DNA from: Prevotellaceae bacterium UBA1746
Lineage (GTDB): Bacteria > Bacteroidota > Bacteroidia > Bacteroidales > Bacteroidaceae
Length of the DNA stretch: 64,000 nucleotides
Assembly: GCA_905369775.1 (NCBI GenBank)
Contig: CAJPJR010000002.1
Span: 50,005-114,004, forward strand
Direction of reading: 5' to 3'
The position numbers and the translations under genes were made by a program. Under the pieces are notes generated by a model that searched no databases, was not told where the DNA came from, and was given only the letters and a program-made list of their open reading frames with translations. This document shows, in pieces, positions 57,461 to 64,000 of the stretch. Each line of letters starts with the position of its first letter. Positions within the stretch are counted from its first letter, which is position 1.

Positions 57461-58138
57461 ATGCCCGATTTCGATCCCCGTTCCTATGCCGCCGGCGATG
57501 CCGACTACGCTCGCAGGAATCTCACCAACAAGTACGCCCTGCTCACGGCCAAAGCCATTTCTTGGCTTTTCAATCCCTTCTACCTCCCCACGGTGGCCGT
57601 CACACTGCTACTGATGTTCAGCTATCTCAATCAAATTGACCTCCGCTATCGGTTGGCCTTCGGCAGCATCGTGGTGCTCTTCACGTGGGTGTTCCCACTC
57701 ACGGCGATTTATCTCTATCGCACGCTCAACGGCTGGACGAGCCACCAGATGAGCCACCGCGAACGGCGATTTGTGCCCTACATTGTGAACATCGTGTGCT
57801 ACGGTGCGCTCTATGGGCTGATGGAAATCTTCCACATTCCCAACTTCATCTCGACAGTCATCGTCTCGGCACTGCTCATCCAGATTGTTTGTGCGCTGAC
57901 CAACGTGTGGATCAAGATTTCGACCCACGCCGCCGCTTCGGGTGGGGTGATCGGCATGCTTATGGCCTTTTCGCTCATCTTTGGCTTCGACGCCACGGGC
58001 TGGTTGTGCTGTGCCATTCTGCTGAGTGGCGCGGTGTGCAGCAGCCGCATGGTGCTCAAGATGCACAACTACCACGAACTGCTCTTCGGCGTGGTGGTGG
58101 GCATGATCTGCGGCTGGGCCGTGGTGTGGTTTGTGTGA
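57461..58138 (+). CDS. Membrane protein with degenerate PAP2-like motifs
   Basis: 225 residues, about six transmembrane helices. Near the C-terminus ISTHAAASGGVIGM and SSRMVLKMHNYHELLFGVVVG resemble the PSGH and SR-x5-H-x3-D boxes of PAP2 phosphatases, but the final Asp is Glu and the first KxxxxxxRP box is not obvious. It may be an inactive or altered relative. The gene lies between rpoN and purE on the same strand, with short gaps (63 and 75 bp), so co-transcription is likely. Confidence 0.7.
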   Translation: MPDFDPRSYAAGDADYARRNLTNKYALLTAKAISWLFNPFYLPTVAVTLLLMFSYLNQIDLRYRLAFGSIVVLFTWVFPLTAIYLYRTLNGWTSHQMSHRERRFVPYIVNIVCYGALYGLMEIFHIPNFISTVIVSALLIQIVCALTNVWIKISTHAAASGGVIGMLMAFSLIFGFDATGWLCCAILLSGAVCSSRMVLKMHNYHELLFGVVVGMICGWAVVWFV

Positions 58139-58213
58139 ACCGCCGGCGCTCCGCCCCCGCAAGGTGAGCACGCTGTCTTGCAATTTTTCATTTCCCCCCA
58201 ATATTTCTCCGCT

Positions 58214-58717
58214 ATGACTCCTCTTGTCAGCATCATCATGGGTAGCACCAGCGATCTTCCCGTCATGGAAAAGGCCGCGAAGGTGTTTGACCAACTCGAA
58301 ATTCCGTTCGAAATCAATGCGCTCTCGGCGCATCGCACACCGGCTGAGGTCGAAGCCTTCGCCCGCGGCGCCAAAGCGCGCGGCGTTCGCGTGATCATCG
58401 CCGCTGCCGGCATGGCCGCCGCTCTGCCCGGCGTGATCGCCGCCAACACCACCCTTCCGGTGATCGGTGTGCCCATCAAAGGCATGCTCGACGGGCTCGA
58501 TGCCCTGCTCTCCATCGTACAAATGCCCCCGGGCATCCCCGTGGCCACGGTGGGTGTGAACGGCGCAATGAACGCGGCCCTGCTTGCCGCACAAATCATC
58601 GCCCCGCTCGACGAAGCTCTCGCCGAACGACTGGCAGAACACAAAGCCAACCTGAAACAAAAGATCGTGAAGGCCAACGAAGAATTGGCCTTGGTGGACT
58701 ACAAGTTCAAGTGCTGA
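58214..58717 (+). CDS. purE: 5-(Carboxyamino)imidazole ribonucleotide mutase
   Basis: Converts N5-carboxyaminoimidazole ribonucleotide to the 4-carboxy isomer in de novo purine synthesis. 167 residues from ATG 58214. [12 protein letters not shown] and [12 protein letters not shown] are the two PurE signature boxes, followed by [14 protein letters not shown] and [20 protein letters not shown]. The pattern fits the class I mutase. An in-frame start 12 codons earlier is less likely. A purK gene is not in the window. Confidence 0.95.
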   Translation: MTPLVSIIMGSTSDLPVMEKAAKVFDQLEIPFEINALSAHRTPAEVEAFARGAKARGVRVIIAAAGMAAALPGVIAANTTLPVIGVPIKGMLDGLDALLSIVQMPPGIPVATVGVNGAMNAALLAAQIIAPLDEALAERLAEHKANLKQKIVKANEELALVDYKFKC

Positions 58718-58789
58718 GCACGCCCGCCCCGCAACACGGGGCGGCGGCTTCGGCCCACCGTTTTCTCTCACGCAAGCTCAACGAGCATC

Positions 58790-60643
58790 ATGGATCTATT
58801 CAACTACCAACCGCGACGCAGTCACGAAGTGCACATCGGCAATAAACCGCTCGGTGGGCAACAACCGCTTCGACTGCAGAGCATGACCACCACACTCACC
58901 ACCGATACGGAAGCCAGTGTGGCACAATGTATCGCTATCATCGAGGCCGGTGCCGACTATGTGCGGCTCACCACGCAGGGAGTGCGTGAGGCCGAAAACC
59001 TCCGCTCCATCCGCGAAGCCTTGCACCGCCGCGGTTTCGACACGCCCCTCGTGGCCGATGTGCATTTCAACCCCAAGGTGGCCGATGTGGCCGCGGGCAT
59101 TGTGGAGAAAGTGCGCATCAATCCCGGCAACTATGTGGATCCGGCGCGCACCTTCAAGGAGTTAGAATACACCGACGAGGAATATGCCGCCGAACTGGCG
59201 CGCTTGGAAGATCGCTTTGTGCAATTTCTCGACATTTGTCGCGCCCATGGCACGGCCGTGCGCATCGGGGTGAACCATGGTAGCCTGTCTGATCGCATCA
59301 TGTGCCGTTATGGCGACACACCCGCGGGCATCGTGGAGAGTTGCATGGAGTTCCTGCGTGTTTGCGCCAAGGTGCATTTTGACGACGTGGTGATTTCGAT
59401 CAAGGCCTCGAACACGGTGGTGATGGTACAAAGCGTGCGCCTGCTGGTGGATGCCATGCGTCGCGAGAAAATGGACTTCCCCCTGCATTTGGGTGTGACG
59501 GAAGCCGGCGAAGGCGAGGACGGCCGCATCAAAAGTGCGGTGGGCATCGGTGCTCTCCTGGCCGACGGCATCGGCGACACCATACGTGTTTCGCTCTCCG
59601 AGCCGCCCGAAGCCGAAATTCCGGTAGCATACAAATTGGCCTCGTACGTCATCGGCACCCGTTCGGGGCACAACCACATTCCGGGTGTGCCTTGCATGGC
59701 GTTCGATTGGCTTCATCCCGCGCGCCGTGCCACTTGTGCCGTGGGCAACATCGGCGGAAAACATCGCCCGGTGGTGGTTTCCTATCAAGCCGACCCCGCA
59801 CTGCCCCGCCCCACTGCACCGGCTGACCGCGAAGCACGACCCGACTACACCTACTACGGCGTGCAACTGCCCGAACATTGGCGCCAACACACCGATGCGG
59901 CCATCGTGGATGCGCCCGCCTGGAACGGAGAGGAAGGCACCTACCCGGCTTTCGCACCGCAATATCTGATGTTTGTGGCCGGCAATCCGGCGCCGATCAA
60001 GTTCCTCTTCCTCTCTTACGTGCAACTCAATGAGGAGGTGAAGGCTTGTCTGCGCGCGCACCCCGAAATGGTGGTCATTGCGCAATCGAACCACCCGAAC
60101 CGCACGGGCGAACTCCGCGCACTGGTCCACGAAATGGGCAATGCGCGACTCACCAACCCGGTCATCGTCTGCCAACAATACGGCGATACGGACCGCGAAG
60201 ACTTCCAAATCAAAGCCGCGGCGGACATGGGTGTGATGATGATCGACGGCTTTACGGACGGCATCCTGCTGGTGGCTCCGCAAAAGGGACGTGACGAAAC
60301 GGCTTTCGCCATCTTGCAAGCCGGCCGCCTGCGACAATCCAAAACGGAATACATCTCTTGCCCGGGATGTGGGCGCACGCTCTACGATCTGCGCGAGACC
60401 ATCGCGCGCATCAAGGCATCGACCGCACACCTCAAGGGACTGAAAATCGGCATCATGGGCTGCATCGTGAACGGCCCCGGCGAAATGGCCGATGCCGACT
60501 ACGGTTATGTGGGTGCGGGCCCCGGAAAAGTGAGTCTCTACCGCGGCAAGGTGTGTGTGGAGCGCAACATCCCTTCGGAAGAGGCGGTGGAACGTCTCTT
60601 GGCCCTCATCGATCGAGACAAAGCGGGACACGCACAAGACTGA
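58790..60643 (+). CDS. ispG: 4-Hydroxy-3-methylbut-2-enyl diphosphate synthase, three-domain form
   Basis: Fe-S enzyme of the MEP isoprenoid pathway. 617 residues against about 370 in E. coli; the extra middle domain (roughly 270-510) is the insert known from Bacteroidota, Chlamydia and plants. The N-terminal barrel has LQSMTTTLTTDTEASV, RLTTQGVREAENL and PLVADVHFNPK. The C-terminal Fe-S domain has Cys524 and Cys527 in SCPGCGRTLYDL, Cys558 in GIMGCIVNGPGE, and Glu565. All ligands are present. It follows purE by 72 bp. A terminator lies beyond. Confidence 0.96.
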   Translation: MDLFNYQPRRSHEVHIGNKPLGGQQPLRLQSMTTTLTTDTEASVAQCIAIIEAGADYVRLTTQGVREAENLRSIREALHRRGFDTPLVADVHFNPKVADVAAGIVEKVRINPGNYVDPARTFKELEYTDEEYAAELARLEDRFVQFLDICRAHGTAVRIGVNHGSLSDRIMCRYGDTPAGIVESCMEFLRVCAKVHFDDVVISIKASNTVVMVQSVRLLVDAMRREKMDFPLHLGVTEAGEGEDGRIKSAVGIGALLADGIGDTIRVSLSEPPEAEIPVAYKLASYVIGTRSGHNHIPGVPCMAFDWLHPARRATCAVGNIGGKHRPVVVSYQADPALPRPTAPADREARPDYTYYGVQLPEHWRQHTDAAIVDAPAWNGEEGTYPAFAPQYLMFVAGNPAPIKFLFLSYVQLNEEVKACLRAHPEMVVIAQSNHPNRTGELRALVHEMGNARLTNPVIVCQQYGDTDREDFQIKAAADMGVMMIDGFTDGILLVAPQKGRDETAFAILQAGRLRQSKTEYISCPGCGRTLYDLRETIARIKASTAHLKGLKIGIMGCIVNGPGEMADADYGYVGAGPGKVSLYRGKVCVERNIPSEEAVERLLALIDRDKAGHAQD

Positions 60644-60682
60644 TCCGCGCGCCGCAAACGACCGACGGCGCTCTTGACTTCG

Positions 60683-60718
60683 ACCTCTGCCGCGCAGCGC
60701 TGTGCGACAGAGGTTTTG
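60683..60718 (+). terminator. Intrinsic terminator of ispG
   Basis: ACCTCTGCCGCGCA pairs with TGTGCGACAGAGGT around GCGC (one mismatch, one G-T pair), followed by TTT. Confidence 0.75.
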
Positions 60719-60816
60719 CATTTCGCACAACGCGGGCGGGCAGTCGTTCGCCCCGGTGCCTATCGACACTTATCCTATATATAAGGAGTATCTCCCTCCC
60801 CTTCATTCCCCTTTCC

Positions 60817-62772
60817 ATGGTTCGGTTTCGCCTCCCCCACTTTTCCACTTCGATCTACGGACTCTTGCTCTGGCGCCTGCTGCTTTCGCTGGCTGTGCTC
60901 CTTCTTTCGCGGGTGATATTCGGCTGTATGAACGCCGATTTGCTGCACATGGCCGACTCGGACGCCGTGTGGCGGGCTTTCTGCGGCGGGCTGCGCTTTG
61001 ATCTCGCGGCCTTGGTCTATCTCAATGCGCCGATGCTCTTGATGCATCTCCTGCCCTTTCGCTTCGTGGAAGGGCGCGCTTGGCAACGTGCCACGGCGTG
61101 GGTCTATTTTGTGCCCAACCTTTTGGCGCTGGCCGCGAACTTGGCCGACGTGATCTACTTTCGATTCACGCTCAACCGCACCACAATGGCGGTGTTCAGT
61201 GAATTTGCGCACGACAACGGGTGGCGATTCCTGCATTTCCCGTTAGACTATCCGCTCCCCACCCTACTCTTTTTCGTGATTGCCCTCCTGTGGGCGGTGC
61301 TCTACGGCCTTTTCGTGCTGCGCCCGGTGGGCTACGCCTGTCGGCGGAGGATTCTCGTGAGCAGTGGCATACTGGTCGTGGCGTGTGGGCTGAGTTTCGG
61401 TGCTGTACGGGGCGGATACGGTGATTTGCGGCCGCTGGCTCCGCACAACGCGGCGCTTTATTGCGACGAACCGCAACAACAGGCCTTGGTGCTCAACACC
61501 CCATTCACGTTGTTGCGCACTATGGGCAAAACAGGGATGAAGCCGCTCTCCTTTTTCCCCGAGCAGGAGGCGCAACGCTACTTCAGTGCGGTGCGTCGCC
61601 CCACAACCGACGGCCAATGGTCGGGACGTTTCAAAGGACGCAATGTGGTGGTGATCATTTGGGAGAGCATGGCCAAAGAATGGGTGGGCGGTTTGAACCG
61701 CGGCATTGCGGGTTATCCGAGCTACACGCCGTTTGTCGATTCGCTCTTGGCGCATTCCTACGTGTTCACGCAAGCTTATGCCTGCGGGACGCAGTCGGTG
61801 GATGCGATGCCGGCCCTGTTCTGCTCCATCACCCGCCCGGGCCAACCGTTTGTCACCTCGCCCTATGCCGGAAACGGGGTGACCTCGCTGCCGGAAATCC
61901 TGCGACAAGCCGGTTACCACACGGCCTTTTTCCACAACGCCGAGAATGGTTCGATGGGCTTCGACGCCTTTGCCCACAAAGTGCGCTTCCACGACTATTA
62001 TGGGCAGAACGAATATGGCAACTCCCGCGATGCCGATCCGGGCGGCTGGGGCATTTGGGACGAACCCTTCCTGCAGTTTGTGGATCGGAGGCTCAATTCG
62101 TTTCGCCAACCGTTTTTCGCGGCAGAATTTACCATCAGTTCGCACCACCCTTTCCATGTGCCTGCACAATATCGGGGCCGCCTTCCGCAGGGTCCGCTCC
62201 CCATTCAGCAATGTGTGGCTTACACCGATCTTTCGCTGCGCCGATTTTTCGAAACGGCACGTCGTATGCCTTGGTATCGCAACACGCTGTTTGTGATCAC
62301 GGCCGATCATGCCGTGACAGGTGTGCGACCGGAATACCGAAATTTGGTGGGGCGCTTCAGCATCCCCTTCATTCTCTACGACCCTCGGGGGGAATTGAAG
62401 GGAGAAGACGCCACCACGATGCAACAGGCCGACTTTCTCCCCACATTGCTCGACTTGCTGGGCCTGCAACGCGAGGTGGTGAGCTTCGGGCACAACGTGT
62501 TCTCGCCTTCTTCGCCTCATTTTGCCGTAAGCTCGGCGGGCGAGATGTATCAAATGGTGCAGGGCAACTTTGTCTTGCACTTCGACGGCGTGCGCGCCAC
62601 GGGTTTCTACGACAAATCGCGCGATCCGGGTCTGAAACACAATTTGGTAGCCCGGCAGCCGGCGCAATTGCAAGAGATGGTGCGCACGCTGAAAGCTTAC
62701 TTGCAGGAATTCACACACCGCATGACCGAGAACCGTTTGCGACTCAGCGACCGGCGTTCGCCAACGCGGTGA
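60817..62772 (+). CDS. LtaS-family membrane phosphotransferase/sulfatase-like protein
   Basis: 651 residues from ATG 60817. Five N-terminal transmembrane helices (to about residue 190) are followed by an exported alkaline-phosphatase-superfamily domain. VVVIIWESMAKEW holds a metal-binding Glu. The nucleophile is expected at Thr325 in ACGTQSVDAMPALF. FFHNAENGSMGFDAF, SSHHPFHVP and ITADHAVTG carry further metal ligands. In Gram-positives this family makes lipoteichoic acid; in a Gram-negative such as this, transfer of a phospho-headgroup to an envelope glycan or lipid is more likely (inference). The longer frame upstream overlaps ispG and is not used. Confidence 0.88.
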   Translation: MVRFRLPHFSTSIYGLLLWRLLLSLAVLLLSRVIFGCMNADLLHMADSDAVWRAFCGGLRFDLAALVYLNAPMLLMHLLPFRFVEGRAWQRATAWVYFVPNLLALAANLADVIYFRFTLNRTTMAVFSEFAHDNGWRFLHFPLDYPLPTLLFFVIALLWAVLYGLFVLRPVGYACRRRILVSSGILVVACGLSFGAVRGGYGDLRPLAPHNAALYCDEPQQQALVLNTPFTLLRTMGKTGMKPLSFFPEQEAQRYFSAVRRPTTDGQWSGRFKGRNVVVIIWESMAKEWVGGLNRGIAGYPSYTPFVDSLLAHSYVFTQAYACGTQSVDAMPALFCSITRPGQPFVTSPYAGNGVTSLPEILRQAGYHTAFFHNAENGSMGFDAFAHKVRFHDYYGQNEYGNSRDADPGGWGIWDEPFLQFVDRRLNSFRQPFFAAEFTISSHHPFHVPAQYRGRLPQGPLPIQQCVAYTDLSLRRFFETARRMPWYRNTLFVITADHAVTGVRPEYRNLVGRFSIPFILYDPRGELKGEDATTMQQADFLPTLLDLLGLQREVVSFGHNVFSPSSPHFAVSSAGEMYQMVQGNFVLHFDGVRATGFYDKSRDPGLKHNLVARQPAQLQEMVRTLKAYLQEFTHRMTENRLRLSDRRSPTR

Positions 62773-62805
62773 TCGGCCCGTTCCTCGCCCCGTGATCAGG
62801 TCTCC

Positions 62806-62919
62806 AATTCTTTCCAATTTTCTCCAAATTGGAAAGAATTTCTCGGAGATCGGGAACAAAACCTCGTTTTCCCCACCGAAAACGGTCCAATCCTTTCCAA
62901 TTTCCTCCAAATTGGAAAG
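62806..62919. repeat. Two copies of a 27-bp palindrome upstream of fic
   Basis: Copy 1 is at 62810-62836 and extends to a perfect 15-bp inverted repeat (62806-62820 / 62826-62840). Copy 2 is at 62893-62919. Both read CTTTCCAATTT-NCTCC-AAATTGGAAAG and differ only in the first loop base. Copy starts are 83 bp apart. There is no T run after either, so they look like a paired operator more than terminators. Copy 2 ends 37 bases before the fic ATG. Confidence 0.7.
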
Positions 62920-62956
62920 AAATTCGTATTTTCGCAAGGAACAGATTTACCCCAAC

Positions 62957-64000
62957 ATGATCGAACATCCTCCACTTCTTCAACGCCAAGAAATCATTGC
63001 CGCCGCGCTCGAACCGACAACCGACGAGGTGAAACGCCTTGTGGACCGATTAGTAAACGACTACGCCTATTGGACCAACATAAAATATCGCGCCAAAAAT
63101 GTGGCACTCGCACCTGAACGGCTCTGGGCGCACTTGAAGGCAGAAAGAGAGCGCAAAGCTGTGGAGGCTTGGCCCAACTTCGGCATTCACTTCACCCTCA
63201 CATCAGAAATGCAACGCGTTTGCCACGAGACAGACCTAAAATTCGGAGGACAATGGGGGAGTCAATTTCAGCCGGACAAGGCGGCCCGCCAAAAATACTT
63301 GGTCTGTTCGATCTTCGAAGAAGCCATTTCTTCCTCGCAACTGGAAGGAGCTTCGACTACACGACGCGACGCTTTGCGCATGCTCTACAACGGAGAAAAG
63401 CCGAAAGACAAGGGACGTTTGATGATCTTCAACAACTATCGCACCATACGTTTCCTCGTAGAACATAAAAACGAGGACTTGACGCCCGACTTGTTGATGC
63501 ACATCCACGCGTTGATGACGGATCAAACGCTCGATAAACCCGAAGATGCAGGGCGCATGCGCGAGAACAACGAGGTGGTGGTGGAGAATGTGATCACCAA
63601 CGAGGTGGTTCACAGGCCGCCTCACTATGAGTTGCTACCTCAATTCGTGGAAGATTTGTGCCGTTACTTCAACAACGACTCCCCTACTCCCTTTCTACAC
63701 CCACTATTACGCGGCATTGTCATCCACTTTATGGTTGCTTACATGCACCCTTTCGTGGATGGGAACGGACGAACGGCCCGTGCTTTGTTCTATTGGTTCA
63801 TGCTTCGCCACGACTATTGGCTCATGGAGTACGTTTCCATCTCGGCAGTGATCAAGAAAAACAAGATTGCCTACGAGCGGGCCTACCTACAATCGGAAGC
63901 AGATGGGTTGGACATCGGCTATTTCGTCAACTATCATTTGCGCACCCTGATGCGTGCCTTCAAAGAATTGGAAGATACGCTCACACGCAGCAAAGAGGAA
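62957..64000 (+). CDS. Fic family protein (3' end outside window)
   Basis: The frame is open from ATG 62957 to the window end (348 codons, no stop). The Fic core MHPFVDGNGRTARAL begins with catalytic His264, which transfers AMP or another nucleotide from a substrate onto a target hydroxyl. An inhibitory motif SSQLEG (Ser126, Glu130, Gly131) of the form S/T-x3-E-G/N lies N-terminal to the Fic core, the class II arrangement in which Glu blocks ATP binding. No separate antitoxin gene is expected for that class. An extended N-terminal helical domain (1-110) is typical of such regulatory Fic proteins. The duplicated palindrome upstream suggests regulation. Confidence 0.92.
   Translation, partial: MIEHPPLLQRQEIIAAALEPTTDEVKRLVDRLVNDYAYWTNIKYRAKNVALAPERLWAHLKAERERKAVEAWPNFGIHFTLTSEMQRVCHETDLKFGGQWGSQFQPDKAARQKYLVCSIFEEAISSSQLEGASTTRRDALRMLYNGEKPKDKGRLMIFNNYRTIRFLVEHKNEDLTPDLLMHIHALMTDQTLDKPEDAGRMRENNEVVVENVITNEVVHRPPHYELLPQFVEDLCRYFNNDSPTPFLHPLLRGIVIHFMVAYMHPFVDGNGRTARALFYWFMLRHDYWLMEYVSISAVIKKNKIAYERAYLQSEADGLDIGYFVNYHLRTLMRAFKELEDTLTRSKEE

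Noticed and set aside
60781..60790. AAGGAG resembling a Shine-Dalgarno site before the LtaS-type gene
   Set aside because: It is about 30 bases from the ATG at 60817, too far to act, and other genes in the window start without such sites.

Overview
The window reads as a chromosomal segment of a GC-rich member of the Bacteroidota, most likely Bacteroidales and plausibly close to Prevotellaceae. Several features support this. There is a fused FeoA-FeoB, a 476-residue signal peptidase I, a 617-residue three-domain IspG, and DUF2723, DUF2851 and WbqC proteins. Secreted proteins end in a short D-L-x-G-R-R-V...N-G-x-K-F tail. Start codons almost never have a Shine-Dalgarno sequence, and many genes are preceded by the Bacteroidota promoter signature (-33 TTTG, about 20 bases, -7 TAnnTTTG). 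No tRNA, rRNA, CRISPR array, prophage or insertion sequence was recognised.

Layout. 1-4.7 kb: the 3' end of a DUF6804-type membrane protein, pyruvate kinase (minus strand) and FeoAB. 4.9-9.4 kb: two tandem cassettes, each a large secreted protein followed by a short acidic peptide gene (54 and 69 residues). 9.8-15.1 kb: a probable metal-acquisition locus with a His/Cys-rich secreted protein, a TonB-dependent receptor and two paralogous lipoproteins sharing an HQHFF motif. 15.3-20.3 kb: dapB-lepB-wbqC, then bcp (minus) and gpmA. 20.7-30.8 kb: a partial dcw cluster (rsmH, ftsL-like, ftsI, murE, mraY, murD, ftsW) ending in a secreted cyclophilin rather than murG/murC/ftsQAZ. 31.2-35.3 kb: a large secreted GH2 beta-galactosidase with a discoidin-like C-terminus. 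35.4-40.7 kb (minus): DUF2723 glycosyltransferase-like protein, polysaccharide deacetylase, queG. 41.0-49.6 kb (plus): DUF2851, thioesterase, mnmG, apt, uvrC, dtd, deoC. 49.8-51.8 kb (minus): lipoprotein and polyprenyl synthetase. 51.9-62.8 kb: polA, DoxX, rpoN, PAP2-like protein, purE, ispG and an LtaS-type transferase. The window ends inside a Fic-family gene with a duplicated palindrome upstream.

How the genes work together. DapB makes the precursor of meso-diaminopimelate, MurE (DNPR motif) adds it to the peptidoglycan stem, and MraY, MurD, FtsI and FtsW complete wall synthesis. The polyprenyl synthetase and IspG belong to isoprenoid and polyprenyl supply. FeoAB and the TonB/lipoprotein locus serve metal uptake. 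PolA and UvrC serve DNA repair, while MnmG, QueG and Dtd serve tRNA modification or quality control.

Most noteworthy signals: a near-perfect parS centromere site between mnmG and apt; an 11-bp element (consensus GATTTCATCGA) recurring in at least eight intergenic regions; the duplicated secreted-protein/short-peptide cassette; the His-rich lipoprotein locus; a duplicated 27-bp palindrome before fic; and promoters so close to start codons that the mRNAs may be leaderless.
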